A DNA stretch of 64,000 nucleotides from Arthrobacter sp. ISL-95 (GCF_018613695.1 NZ_JAGGPR010000009.1:1-64000); one strand, 5' to 3'. Positions 50,066 to 59,114 are shown, counted from the stretch's first letter. The notes: generated from the sequence alone by a model not told the origin. A program made the numbers and translations.

Positions 50066-51575
50066 CGCTGTTTACCTCCAAACGCTGGGGTGCTTTCGCT
50101 TCGGTAGTCTCCACCGTAGCCCGGGGACGCCACGGCAGCACTGACCGGGAGGGGTGGAACGCGTCGAATCGTAGCCAGTCCCGTGCGCCGTCGAATGGTC
50201 CGCCGTGGGGATCATCCTCGCCATCAGCTCGGAGTGGGTCCTGGGCGGGATCCAGGATATCCATGACCACGCGTGCCATCAGATAGGCGGTTGCAACCAT
50301 GTGCAGTCCTACGGCCAGCACGTAGTAGGACATGTCAATGTTGTGCTGGACGGATCCGCCACTGGTGGTTTGGCCCAGGTACATCCAGACGGCTGCCCAG
50401 TGAAGCCCCTCGGCCGCTTGCCACAGGAGGAAGTCGCGCCAGCGGGGCCGGGCCAAGGCAAGGAGCGGTATGAGCCAAATAACGAACTGCGGGGAGTAGA
50501 CCTTGTTGGTCAGGATGAGCGCGGCAACTATAAGGAACAAGAGTTGTGCCAGGCGGGGTCGTCGTGGGGCGCACAAGGCCAAGGCGGCAATAAGCACGCA
50601 TGCCAGCACGAAGAGGACCAGAGCCAGCGTGTTGATGGTTGCGCCATCAATCTTCATCCAGCGCACTCTGTCCGCCACCAGGTTGTAAGCGAACCAGGGT
50701 GAGCTGTACCCGGCAGGGCGGTCCTGGCTGAATTCGAAGAAGTAGCGCCAGCCGGTCGGGTTCAACGCGGCGACGGGCAGATTCACCGCCAGCCAGGACG
50801 CCAAGGCCGTACCAGCAGTGATGAAGAACGCACGCAGCTTGCCGGTGCGCAGTGCGAGAACCAACACTGCACCGAGTATCAGGACCGGGTACATCTTGGT
50901 GGCTGCTCCCAGCCCGATGAACACTCCGGCCAAGATCAGCTTATCCCGGGAGAAAAAGTACATCGCCAGGGCCAGCAGCCCCACAGCCCACATGTCCCAG
51001 TTGATGAATCCGGCTAGAACTATCCCCGGGGCCACTGCCACCATGGCGGCGTCCCAAGGGCGGCGCCTGTTGATCCTTGCGGTGAGGAGCACCGTGACGA
51101 TCCATACTGCGACGATCAATGTTGCGTTGACGTCGAAGAAGCCCAGTACGCGTTCGTTTCCTACGCCTTGGCCCGGAACCAGCACAGCCGTGATGCCGGC
51201 GATGATGCCCATGAGCACCGGGTACTCGAACAGGCTGCCCTGGTTAAAGTAGGGAAAAATGCCGTCGCCCAAGCCGCGGTTCCGGAAAAGCTCAGGGAAG
51301 TCCGAATAGCACGTTGCATAGAACTGGTCGGGCGTCTCCCATCCACGGACGCGGCAGTAGTCCTTGACGAGTATGGCGAGCACTGCAGCGAAAACAGTGA
51401 GCATGATCAGGACACGTTCAACCGTGAACGGACCGGACCTCATCTGCCCAGGGGAGGAGTGCTTGCCCAGCGGACCGCCTACAAGTTCCGTGAAATTGCG
51501 AAGCAGGGCGTCACTTCGGCTTGGAACCACAAAGCGGGCACGTTTTTGCAGCCGGTGAGGCCTCGTCTCCTGCAT
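50058..51575 (-). CDS. GT87-like (DUF2029) membrane glycosyltransferase
   Basis: The 505-residue protein has about ten membrane helices. An outer loop near the start carries VRGWETPDQFYATCYSDFPELFRNRGLGDGIFPY, including the acidic residues typical of polyprenol-phosphate-dependent transferases. FINWDMWAVGLLALAMYFFSRDKLILAGVFIGLGAATKMYP follows mid-protein. GT87 members transfer mannose or other sugars outside the membrane to lipoglycans. A leaderless-type TAAGCT hexamer lies seven bases before the ATG. The C-terminal 60 residues are cytoplasmic and polar. Confidence 0.83.
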   Translation of the reverse strand: MQETRPHRLQKRARFVVPSRSDALLRNFTELVGGPLGKHSSPGQMRSGPFTVERVLIMLTVFAAVLAILVKDYCRVRGWETPDQFYATCYSDFPELFRNRGLGDGIFPYFNQGSLFEYPVLMGIIAGITAVLVPGQGVGNERVLGFFDVNATLIVAVWIVTVLLTARINRRRPWDAAMVAVAPGIVLAGFINWDMWAVGLLALAMYFFSRDKLILAGVFIGLGAATKMYPVLILGAVLVLALRTGKLRAFFITAGTALASWLAVNLPVAALNPTGWRYFFEFSQDRPAGYSSPWFAYNLVADRVRWMKIDGATINTLALVLFVLACVLIAALALCAPRRPRLAQLLFLIVAALILTNKVYSPQFVIWLIPLLALARPRWRDFLLWQAAEGLHWAAVWMYLGQTTSGGSVQHNIDMSYYVLAVGLHMVATAYLMARVVMDILDPAQDPLRADGEDDPHGGPFDGARDWLRFDAFHPSRSVLPWRPRATVETTEAKAPQRLEVNSDG

Positions 51576-51582
51576 GGGATCG

Positions 51583-51588
51583 AGCTTA
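51583..51588 (-). promoter_or_regulatory. -10 hexamer for a leaderless glycosyltransferase mRNA
   Basis: TAAGCT on the minus strand ends seven bases before the ATG at 51575. Confidence 0.45.
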
Positions 51589-51634
51589 CAGTCCTCCGAG
51601 GTTTACCAGGATGAGGGTTCACCAGGTTAAAAGG

Positions 51635-51666
51635 GAGGAGCCCACGCGTAGCCGCGCGGGCTCCTC
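51635..51666 (-). terminator. Terminator of the 46-residue small gene
   Basis: GAGGAGCCC-A-CGCG (51635-51648) pairs with CGCG-C-GGGCTCCTC (51653-51666) around TAGC, with one opposed mismatch. On the minus strand it is followed by CCCTTTTAA. It lies 56 bases past the small gene stop. Confidence 0.8.
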
Positions 51667-51721
51667 GAGGTTCAGCATGAATGTACGGCATCTGAACTCC
51701 TTCGGGCTCAGCTGTTGGGCA

Positions 51722-51862
51722 TCAGCGGATGAGTCCCATCTGGTGCAGGACAACGTACACGTCTTCACGGCGTTGGTCGAGCAGCTGGCCGTTGAACAGA
51801 GTGCGGTCCTTAGGAGCGTTGGTGCTCTTGAAGAAGCGCATGTCCTCTGGGCGTTTGCGCAT
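51722..51862 (-). CDS. Small basic protein, 46 residues
   Basis: The frame starts MRKRPEDMRFFKSTNAPKD and ends VVLHQMGLIR, and is rich in arginine and lysine with no membrane segment. It has a near-perfect ribosome binding site (AAAGGAGGTGAACC before the ATG), the strongest in this part of the window, and its own terminator. That combination argues for a real and well-translated gene. I do not recognise the family. The AT-rich region upstream holds -10-like sequences (TACATA). It lies between the glycosyltransferase promoter and a gene-free stretch. Confidence 0.7.
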   Translation of the reverse strand: MRKRPEDMRFFKSTNAPKDRTLFNGQLLDQRREDVYVVLHQMGLIR

Positions 51863-52459
51863 GGTTCACCTCCTTTCAGGGGATATGTAATCGGAATTTA
51901 GGCGCAACAATTAGAGCCATATGAATTCAAATGAGTTCAAGGCCAAAAAGGGCTTAATAGCCGAGGCTGGTAAAGGGGATTTGCGGACCGAACCGAAATG
52001 GGATTCGTTGTGCAATAGCGCGTGCTTCCGGCAGTCGACCCAACAAGAAGCTGGTTCCGAACTATGGGGAAACTGCGCACCCGCGGCCTACTGCGTGGGT
52101 CCGCGCCTACAACTGACTACTCAGCCATCCAGAGGTGGGAGGGCCGCCAGGAAAACCGCCGGCAACAGGCCGGTCCGGTAGTTCAGGAGTGGGTCAGAGA
52201 GCAAAAATGGCGCGCGTCATCAGCAGAGGCCGGGGTAGCAGTGACGGTCAACTTCCGTCCGCTAGTCAAAGTAATCATTTTTCCCAACCTCCTTCCGGCC
52301 GTTACAGCCTGCTGTGGCATTGTCCGGCTGACTGAACCGGGGAATGCGCGCCTTGTTCCCGGCGGGTCGCTCTGGGAACAAGATATAAGCTACCCCATGA
52401 AGAAGGAGTTTGACCAGCGAAATTAGCTAATTCGCTAAAACTTTTTCTAAATTTGTGTT
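51863..52459. other. Gene-free stretch of about 600 bases
   Basis: No convincing gene is seen on either strand. The part next to the small gene is AT-rich and presumably holds its promoter. Longer open frames exist on the plus strand (for example across 52022-52426) but lack a ribosome binding site and protein-like composition. A perfect inverted repeat lies at 52352-52382, and the last 60 bases before the phosphatase stop are unusually AT-rich. Confidence 0.5.
52352..52382. repeat. Inverted repeat in the gene-free stretch
   Basis: CTTGTTCCC (52352-52360) and GGGAACAAG (52374-52382) are perfect 9-bp arms around 13 bases. GATATAAGCT follows directly and a nine-codon frame (MKKEFDQRN) starts at 52397, so this could be an operator with a promoter, or chance. 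Confidence 0.35.
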
Positions 52460-53041
52460 TTAGAGTCCCCAACGCACAATTGCAGGCGTCCGCTTATCCC
52501 ATCCAAGGGTGCACACCTTCGCCGTTCCCAGAATGAAGTGTCGGCCTTCCCGGGCATCCATTTCGAGCCAGCGGGCGGTAAGGATCCTGGAGAAATGACC
52601 GTGGGCCACTATCAGGACGTTGTCCATTCCTGATTCCAGGACCCGTCCAATGATCTTGTCGGCACGGGCAGCAACTTCATCCAGGGTCTCCCCGTTGGGG
52701 ACACCGTCGGTCCAAATGAGGTAGTCCGGGTTGTCCTTGCGGATCAGGTCCGAGCTGATGCCTTCATAGTCGCCGTAGTTCCATTCCACAGCCAGCGGTT
52801 CATGGACGGCTTCCGGGTAGCCTGCGAGTTCAGCCGTACGTCGCGCACGGCGCAGTGGCGAGGTCAGGACGAGGTCGAAGTCGATGCTTTCCAGGACCTT
52901 GCGGGCCTCAACAGCCTGCTGCTCACCCTCAACGGTGAGGGGAAGGTCCGTCAGACCGGTGTACTGGCCGCTCTTGGACCATTCGGTTTCGCCATGGCGA
53001 AGGATCCAGAGTTGTGGACGCGGTGAAGTCGCAGCGTTCAT
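52460..53041 (-). CDS. Histidine phosphatase family protein (phosphoglycerate-mutase-like)
   Basis: The 193-residue protein has the RHG motif of the family in LWILRHGETEWSKSGQYTGLTDLPL (catalytic histidine about residue 16), the acid region in PLAVEWNYGDYEGI and the second histidine in VLIVAHGHFSRIL. Such enzymes remove phosphate from sugars, nucleotides or cofactors; the substrate is not evident. It starts ATGA overlapping the stop of the tRNA nucleotidyltransferase gene, so it is co-translated with it. Confidence 0.9.
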   Translation of the reverse strand: MNAATSPRPQLWILRHGETEWSKSGQYTGLTDLPLTVEGEQQAVEARKVLESIDFDLVLTSPLRRARRTAELAGYPEAVHEPLAVEWNYGDYEGISSDLIRKDNPDYLIWTDGVPNGETLDEVAARADKIIGRVLESGMDNVLIVAHGHFSRILTARWLEMDAREGRHFILGTAKVCTLGWDKRTPAIVRWGL

Positions 53042-54507
53042 GAGGGCTCCTCAGTTTCGGTCAATGGCTCGACGACGGCGGACTCGGGTTGCGTTTCCCA
53101 CCAAGCCAAGAGTTTCTGCTCGGCTTCCTCGGGGGACAGTGGTCCGTGTTCCATCCGTTCCTCCAGAAGGAACTTGTAAGCCCGACCCACCACTGGACCA
53201 GGCTTGAGTCCCAGGAGCGCCATAATCTGCGCTCCGTCAAGGTCAGGGCGGACGGCCGCCAGTGATTCCTGTTCCAGAAGCGCCGAGATGCGATGCTCAA
53301 GGTCATCGTAGGCGAAGGACAGACGATCGGCCTTGCGTTGGTTACGCGTGGTGACGTCGGACCGGGTGAGGCGGTGCAGTCGCTCCAAGAGGGGTCCGGC
53401 GTCCGTGACGTAGCGGCGGACTGCGGAGTCGCTCCAGCCGGCATCGCCGTAGCCGTAGAACCGCATGTGCAGTTCAACAAGTCGGGAAACTGCTTTGATC
53501 GACTCGTTGTCGAAACGCAGCGCTTTCATGCGCTTGGCCGTCAGCTTTGCACCCACAACGTCGTGGTGGCGGAAGCTCACCGCGCCGCCCGGTTCAAAGC
53601 GACGCGTAGCCGGCTTGCCGACGTCGTGCATCAAAGCAGCGAACCTCAGCACAAAGTCGGGGCCGGGTACGGCGCCGTCAGGACCCGTTTCCAGGGCAGC
53701 AGCCTGCTCCAAGACCTGCAGTGAGTGCTGGTACACGTCTTTGTGGCGGTGGTGCTCATCGGCTTCGAGGCGCAGGGCAGAAACTTCAGGGAGCACGAAC
53801 TCAGCCAGGCCGGTGTCCACCAAGAGGTCGATTCCCACGCGGGGGTGCGCTCCGTTGATGAGTTTCACCAACTCTTCCCGGACACGCTCGGCGGAGATGA
53901 TCTTGATACGGTCCGCCATTTGGGACATGGCCAGCCGAACGTCGTCGTGAACCGACACGCCGAGCTGGGAAGCGAATCGGGCTGCGCGCATCATGCGCAG
54001 GGGATCGTCGGAGAAGGACGACTCCGGGGCACCTGGCGTGGCGAGCTCCGAGGCGTGGAGGTCGCGGACGCCGCCGAACGGATCCACGAGTTCAAGGCTT
54101 GGCAGCCGCAGTGCCATGGCATTGATGGTGAAGTCGCGGCGCAGGAGGTCGTCTGTCAGGGAGTTGCCGAACGCCACCACGGGCTTACGCGAATCGGGGT
54201 CGTAAGCTTCCGCGCGGTACGTGGTGATTTCGATCTGGAAACCGCTCTTCTTCATACCGATAGTGCCGAAAGCACGGCCGATTTCCCAGAAGTTGTCCGC
54301 CCACTTCTTGATGATGCCAATGGTCTGGTCAGGCGTGGCGTCGGTGGTGAAATCGAGGTCCGGGGATGTCCTTCCCAAGAAGAGGTCGCGCACAGGCCCA
54401 CCCACCAGGGACAGCTCGAAGCCGGCATCGACAAAGCGCTGCCCGAGGTCGAGCACCACCGGATCGATGGTGAAGTTAACTGAAGAGCTGTCCAATACGT
54501 GCGCCAT
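53038..54507 (-). CDS. cca: CCA tRNA nucleotidyltransferase
   Basis: The 489-residue protein has the class II nucleotidyltransferase core (FELSLVGGPVRDLFLGRTSPDLDFTTDA, with metal-binding aspartates), the region RRDFTINAMALRL, and a C-terminal HD domain (HSLQVLEQAAAL; LRFAALMHDVGKPATRRF). It adds or repairs the CCA end of tRNAs; the tRNA-Leu gene in this window lacks an encoded CCA and depends on it. The gene lies in the typical actinobacterial block cca-NUDIX-murJ near the origin, divergent from the NUDIX gene. Confidence 0.93.
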   Translation of the reverse strand: MAHVLDSSSVNFTIDPVVLDLGQRFVDAGFELSLVGGPVRDLFLGRTSPDLDFTTDATPDQTIGIIKKWADNFWEIGRAFGTIGMKKSGFQIEITTYRAEAYDPDSRKPVVAFGNSLTDDLLRRDFTINAMALRLPSLELVDPFGGVRDLHASELATPGAPESSFSDDPLRMMRAARFASQLGVSVHDDVRLAMSQMADRIKIISAERVREELVKLINGAHPRVGIDLLVDTGLAEFVLPEVSALRLEADEHHRHKDVYQHSLQVLEQAAALETGPDGAVPGPDFVLRFAALMHDVGKPATRRFEPGGAVSFRHHDVVGAKLTAKRMKALRFDNESIKAVSRLVELHMRFYGYGDAGWSDSAVRRYVTDAGPLLERLHRLTRSDVTTRNQRKADRLSFAYDDLEHRISALLEQESLAAVRPDLDGAQIMALLGLKPGPVVGRAYKFLLEERMEHGPLSPEEAEQKLLAWWETQPESAVVEPLTETEEPS

Positions 54508-54642
54508 AGTCCCTTAAGCTTGGCAGATTTTTACTCAGCATTGGGCCACTGTTCCATGCGAAATCAGGCATGTGTCCGCAGACCATCTCCCGGAGTCCAT
54601 CTTGTGGCCATGTCCCGGTCATCACTCGAGGGCAAGAGTCGT

Positions 54643-54648
54643 TAGAGT
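54643..54648 (+). promoter_or_regulatory. -10 hexamer for a leaderless NUDIX mRNA
   Basis: TAGAGT ends seven bases before the ATG at 54656, which supports that start over upstream codons. Confidence 0.5.
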
Positions 54649-54655
54649 GGACCTC

Positions 54656-55207
54656 ATGGCCAACCCGATCCCGAGCGCTCCTGGCAGGAGGACAAACGCA
54701 CCGTTGCCGTCGGCAATCGGTGCCCACGTCGCGCCTGCCCAGCAGCACCCGGTGCAGGCCTCGCTTCCCACTGTGGAGGAAGTGTCAGCAGGCGGCGTTG
54801 TAGTAGACACGTCCGACGGCGAACTCCGGGTTGCGATCATCGCCCGCCTTAATAGGGGTGGCCGGCTTGAGTGGTGCCTCCCCAAGGGCCATCCGGAAGG
54901 TCGCGAAAACAACGAGGAAGCCGCTGTCCGCGAGATCGCCGAGGAAACCGGGATAGAAGGCAGCATTCTGGCGCCCCTTGGCAGCATCGATTACTGGTTC
55001 ACTGTGAGCGGCCACCGCGTCCACAAGACCGTGCACCATTTTCTGCTCCGGGCAACGGGTGGAGAGCTGACAATCGAGAATGATCCTGACCAGGAAGCCG
55101 TGGACGCCGCCTGGGTCCCCATCCAGGAACTGGCCCGGAAATTGTCCTTCCCGAATGAACGCCGCATCGCCGATCTGGCACGGGAAGTGCTGCCCGAACA
55201 TCTCTGA
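54656..55207 (+). CDS. NUDIX hydrolase
   Basis: The protein (about 183 residues from ATG 54656) has the Nudix box GHPEGRENNEEAAVREIAEETG (glycine, glutamates and arginine in place), preceded by a strand with GRLEWCLPK. It hydrolyses a nucleoside diphosphate linked to another group, possibly an oxidised nucleotide. The first 35 residues are proline-rich and probably disordered. The start is set by a TAGAGT hexamer seven bases upstream; an earlier ATG at 54572 would add a segment with no family character. It is followed by murJ after 26 bases. Confidence 0.9.
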   Translation: MANPIPSAPGRRTNAPLPSAIGAHVAPAQQHPVQASLPTVEEVSAGGVVVDTSDGELRVAIIARLNRGGRLEWCLPKGHPEGRENNEEAAVREIAEETGIEGSILAPLGSIDYWFTVSGHRVHKTVHHFLLRATGGELTIENDPDQEAVDAAWVPIQELARKLSFPNERRIADLAREVLPEHL

Positions 55208-55233
55208 GCCCGGTACATGGGACGATAAAGGCG

Positions 55234-57261
55234 ATGTCTGAAGCCAAAACAACCCAGTCCGTTCAGTCCGGAGAAGCACGTTCCAGCGCCATCATGGCAG
55301 CAGGAACGCTCGTTTCCCGATTCCTTGGCTTCGCCAAAACCTGGATGCTCGGCGCCGCCCTCGGCCTGGGCTCCACAATCAATGACACGTTCATTAACGC
55401 GAACAACCTACCGAACCTGATCTTCCTGCTGGTTGCCGGCGGTGTGTTCAACGCCGTCCTGGTCCCGCAGATCATCAAGGCCAGCAAGGCACCGGACCGC
55501 GGCGCGGACTACATCAGCCGCCTGCTGACATTGGCAGTCCTGGTGCTGCTGGCGTTGACGGCGCTGGTGACACTCGCGGCGCCGTTGGTCATCGATCTCA
55601 CCACCCAGGGCTACTCCGAGCAACAGAAAGCCTTGGCAGTAACCTTCGCCTTCTGGTGCCTTCCTCAGATCTTCTTTTACGGGCTCTACGCCCTCCTGAC
55701 GCAGGTGCTGAACGCCCACGGAGCGTTCGGTCCCGCCATGTGGGCCCCCATCCTCAACAATTTGGTGGCTATCGCCGGCCTGGGGATGTTCATCTGGCTT
55801 CTGGGCGAAAACGTCTACAACCCCCACACTTTGGACAACTGGGGGCCTACCCAGACACTCCTGATTGCCGGTTTCTCCACGTTTGGTGTGGTGGCGCAGA
55901 CTGCCATTCTGCTGATCCCCGTTTTCCGTTTGCGCCTTGGCCTGCGACCCCGGTTCGGTTGGCGCGGCGTTGGACTGGGCCAGGCCGCCAAGTTGAGCGT
56001 CTGGACGTTGGCTACGGCCGCCGTCGGGCAGTTGGCCTTCCTATACGTCATGAGGATCGCCACCATTCCCGGTGCTGAGCGCCTCCGGCTGGACAATGCA
56101 GGGGACAAGGCTGCCGCTGCTGTCCTTCCCGGTAACGCCGTCTTGGAGGTCGCGAGCCAGCTGTACCTGCTGCCACACTCGATCATCGCTTTGTCCTTGG
56201 CCACCGTCCTCTTCAACCGCATGACACGCGCTTCGCAGGACGGCAACAAAGCCGAACTGCGGGACGCCCTTTCCCACGGCCTCCGCACCATGGCCGTGGC
56301 CACGGTTTTCGGTGCCTTGGCGCTCTTCGCCTTGGCCGGGCCCCTGGGCATGTTCTTCTCCGGCGGCGAGCCACAGGACGGCGTCATGCTGGCCCAAACG
56401 CTCACCATCCTTGCCCTCAGCACGCCGTTCTTGAGTGCCAACTTCATGATGTCCCGCGTGTTCTACGCCAATGAGGACGCCCGCACGCCCCTGTACGTTC
56501 AGTTGTGGCTGGCCGTGATTTACGTGGTGGGTGCGTTCTTCATCCAGTTCCTTCCCGTGGGCCAGATCATCTACGCGATCGCCATCCTCTACACGCTGGG
56601 CAACATCCTGTCCGTGGTGATCAGCGTGGCGTTCCTACGACGCCTGCTGGGTCACCTCGACGGTCCTCGGATCGCCAATTCCTACATTCGCATGGGCTAC
56701 GCAGGCTTGGGTGCTGCGCTGGCCGGCGCAGGGGCACTGTGGCTCCTGGGAAGCTACCGTGCCGACGGCTTCGCGTGGAGCAGCCGCCCGGCCGCCCTGG
56801 TGACAGTGGTCGTCGTCGGGCCTGTCATGTTGCTTGCATACTTGGTCCTCCTACGCGTCTTCCACGTCACCGAACTGCGCGATCTCCTGCGTCCACTCAT
56901 GGGTCGTCTGGGTCGCGGCGCACCTGCACCGGTCACCGGCGCAGCACCGGAACCCACGACGCCGGCACGCGCCACAGTCTCGGACGATACCGGTTTGATT
57001 CCGCGCATCTCCGGCGAGTTCGATGCTGCCTCGTTCAGGGCCGGGCCTGCGCTTGCTCCTCAGCGTTCCACCGAACCCGCCGAACCCGCCGCTGGAGACT
57101 CACCCGAGGCACCCAAGACTTACCTGCCGGAGGAGGACTCGCCCAGCACGGCTCGTGGCAACAAGTTCAAACCACAGGTCCCTCTGCCGGGTCGGCGCAC
57201 CTACCAGGGCGACGCCGGACAGAATCCGTACTTCCCTACACGCGGAAACCATAGGAAGTGA
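55234..57261 (+). CDS. murJ: Lipid II flippase MurJ
   Basis: The 675-residue protein has the MurJ/MviN core of about 14 membrane helices in residues 1-545. It contains MAAGTLVSRFLGFAKTWMLGAALG, the central VFNAVLVPQIIKA and the second-half RVFYANEDARTPLYVQLW. It flips lipid II across the membrane for peptidoglycan synthesis. A polar C-terminal tail of about 120 residues (rich in proline, alanine, threonine, serine) lies in the cytoplasm. In Mycobacterium tuberculosis MviN carries a pseudokinase and an outer domain on the same chain; here those domains are in the next gene. The gene may be co-transcribed with the NUDIX gene. Confidence 0.93.
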   Translation: MSEAKTTQSVQSGEARSSAIMAAGTLVSRFLGFAKTWMLGAALGLGSTINDTFINANNLPNLIFLLVAGGVFNAVLVPQIIKASKAPDRGADYISRLLTLAVLVLLALTALVTLAAPLVIDLTTQGYSEQQKALAVTFAFWCLPQIFFYGLYALLTQVLNAHGAFGPAMWAPILNNLVAIAGLGMFIWLLGENVYNPHTLDNWGPTQTLLIAGFSTFGVVAQTAILLIPVFRLRLGLRPRFGWRGVGLGQAAKLSVWTLATAAVGQLAFLYVMRIATIPGAERLRLDNAGDKAAAAVLPGNAVLEVASQLYLLPHSIIALSLATVLFNRMTRASQDGNKAELRDALSHGLRTMAVATVFGALALFALAGPLGMFFSGGEPQDGVMLAQTLTILALSTPFLSANFMMSRVFYANEDARTPLYVQLWLAVIYVVGAFFIQFLPVGQIIYAIAILYTLGNILSVVISVAFLRRLLGHLDGPRIANSYIRMGYAGLGAALAGAGALWLLGSYRADGFAWSSRPAALVTVVVVGPVMLLAYLVLLRVFHVTELRDLLRPLMGRLGRGAPAPVTGAAPEPTTPARATVSDDTGLIPRISGEFDAASFRAGPALAPQRSTEPAEPAAGDSPEAPKTYLPEEDSPSTARGNKFKPQVPLPGRRTYQGDAGQNPYFPTRGNHRK

Positions 57262-57399
57262 GCCGGTGCCGCCAACATGGGCGGCGGGCCTCAATCGGCT
57301 AGGCTAGAAACGAATATAGGTAGTTGCAAAAGAGGTTCAACCGGCCAGCCGGACGAACCAGTGCAGGACCGCAGCTCCCGGACAGCCTAGGAGGAACAC

Positions 57400-59094
57400 G
57401 TGTCCCACCCGATCGACGTCGGATCAGTACTTGGCGGCCGCTACAAGGTCACGGCCAATGTATTGACCTCGCATGACCAAGATCAGGTGCTCGACGGCGT
57501 GGACCAGGTCCTCAACCGTCCCGTGAGCATCCTTGTTGCCGGTCCCGGAAATGCCGAGCAGGTGGCACAGAGCGCCCGCGAAGTAGCCACAGGGGAGCGG
57601 CCGGGTCACGTTCAGATCCTGGACCTCGGCATCAGTGAAAACACCACTTACCTGATCACCAACCACAGCAAGGCACCGGACCTCCTGGACCTGGTGGTCG
57701 CCACCAACCCGCCGTACATTGAGCCCTTCTTTACGGAGACCCTCGGAAGCGAGATCTTCGGCCAGCCGCGCACCTATGAGCCTGAGACGTACGACGGCCT
57801 CTACGAGGATGATGAGCACGACGCCGAGTACATCCAGTACGACGAAAACGGTTACCCCATCCCGTCGGAGTATGACGAGCCCGAGTCCGAGCCTGCCGCG
57901 CCCGCACGCACAGCGCCGCACGTACCCCCTATGCCCTCTTCCAGCCCGTCTGCGCCCAAGAGCGGTATTGCGGGCAAGCTTGCTGCCGCAGCTGCCGGCG
58001 CCGGAGCAGCGGGCGTTGCCGCCGCTGCTGCGCTGAAGAACTCCGGCTCCAAGAACAACGACGCCGGTGCTGGCGCTGGTGCTGCCGGCGCAGGTACTCC
58101 CGGTGTCAGGGGCGGAGCGTCACCTGCTGCTGCCTCTCAGCCTCCTACCCAAGCCGTGTCCTCACAACCTGTCAGCCGCGAGCCTGCCCGCAGTGAACCT
58201 GTCAGCCGTGATTCGGCCGCGGAACCCAAGGTTTCGCTGTGGTCCGAAGAGGACTACGGCTTCAGAGACCGAGATGCAAGTGCCGGTGCAGCTGCCTCGA
58301 CCGTCACCGCTGCTGGTGGTATCGGAGGCCGTGGCAACGACTCCGGCTACGATCGGACGGCCAGCAACTTCCCGGCGTCGTCCGCTGCCACTGGCGATTA
58401 CGCAGATGACTACGCGGACGAGGAAGTTTACGAAGACGAGGCCCCTGAGAAGGAACCGCGTTCCCTTCGCTGGCTGGTAGGTGGCCTGCTCGCTGCCGTC
58501 TTGGTGGTGGGTCTCGTCCTTGCCGTGACCAACCTGGGCAGTCTCCTGCCCAGCGGCGCGCCGGCCGCGACGCAAAGCACGCCCGCCCCGCAAACCACCG
58601 CCGCGGAAAGCGAAGAGCCCGAGCCCACCGAAGCTCCGGCCCCTGCCACACCGCCGGAAATCGAAGGGATCACCCGCCTCGGCGATTTCCCCTTTGCCGC
58701 TACTTATGACAAGGACCTGGCACGGGCCTTCGACGGTAACGCAGCCAGCTACTGGTCGGACATGGAGTTCGCATCCGCAAACTGGGGTGGACTTTTCCAG
58801 GACATGCCGCTCGTGGTCAAGCTCAAGGAGCCCACAGAGGTCAAGTCCGTTGTCCTCAACCAATTGGGTGGCTCCGGTGGCAGCATCAGCGTCTACACCA
58901 ATGATCGTCCTGCCATGGATGGTGCCAAGCTAGTGGGAACCAACAGTTTCACGTCCCCTGAACTGACTATGCCGCTTGCAGCACCGACGCAGACCGAGTA
59001 CGTGATTGTGGTCATCAGCGCCCTCCCCAAGCTCGCTGCCCCGAAGACGCGATTTGGATTCGGTCTGCGGCTCGCTGAGGTCACCGTCCAGTAG
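57400..59094 (+). CDS. Membrane pseudokinase with outer discoidin-like domain, MurJ partner
   Basis: The 564-residue protein begins with a kinase-like lobe (VGSVLGGRYKVTANVLTSHDQDQVLDGVD) that lacks the catalytic lysine (VSILVAG replaces the usual VAVKxL) and has no catalytic loop, so it should be a pseudokinase. A long acidic and alanine/glycine/serine-rich region follows (about 120-350), then one membrane helix (LRWLVGGLLAAVLVVGLVLAVTNLG) and an outer domain of about 160 residues with FDGNAASYWSDMEF, like discoidin/carbohydrate-binding folds. It matches the extra domains of mycobacterial MviN, so it probably regulates lipid II export. GGAGG precedes the GTG start. Confidence 0.82.
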   Translation: MSHPIDVGSVLGGRYKVTANVLTSHDQDQVLDGVDQVLNRPVSILVAGPGNAEQVAQSAREVATGERPGHVQILDLGISENTTYLITNHSKAPDLLDLVVATNPPYIEPFFTETLGSEIFGQPRTYEPETYDGLYEDDEHDAEYIQYDENGYPIPSEYDEPESEPAAPARTAPHVPPMPSSSPSAPKSGIAGKLAAAAAGAGAAGVAAAAALKNSGSKNNDAGAGAGAAGAGTPGVRGGASPAAASQPPTQAVSSQPVSREPARSEPVSRDSAAEPKVSLWSEEDYGFRDRDASAGAAASTVTAAGGIGGRGNDSGYDRTASNFPASSAATGDYADDYADEEVYEDEAPEKEPRSLRWLVGGLLAAVLVVGLVLAVTNLGSLLPSGAPAATQSTPAPQTTAAESEEPEPTEAPAPATPPEIEGITRLGDFPFAATYDKDLARAFDGNAASYWSDMEFASANWGGLFQDMPLVVKLKEPTEVKSVVLNQLGGSGGSISVYTNDRPAMDGAKLVGTNSFTSPELTMPLAAPTQTEYVIVVISALPKLAAPKTRFGFGLRLAEVTVQ

Positions 59095-59114
59095 CCGCAC
59101 CCAACTAAGGAGCT

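Noticed and set aside
52022..52426. 134-codon plus-strand frame
   Set aside because: No plausible start signal, low-complexity composition and no recognisable domain; treated as non-coding.
54572..54655. Upstream ATG for the NUDIX gene
   Set aside because: The added residues are not family-like, and a -10 hexamer fits the ATG at 54656.
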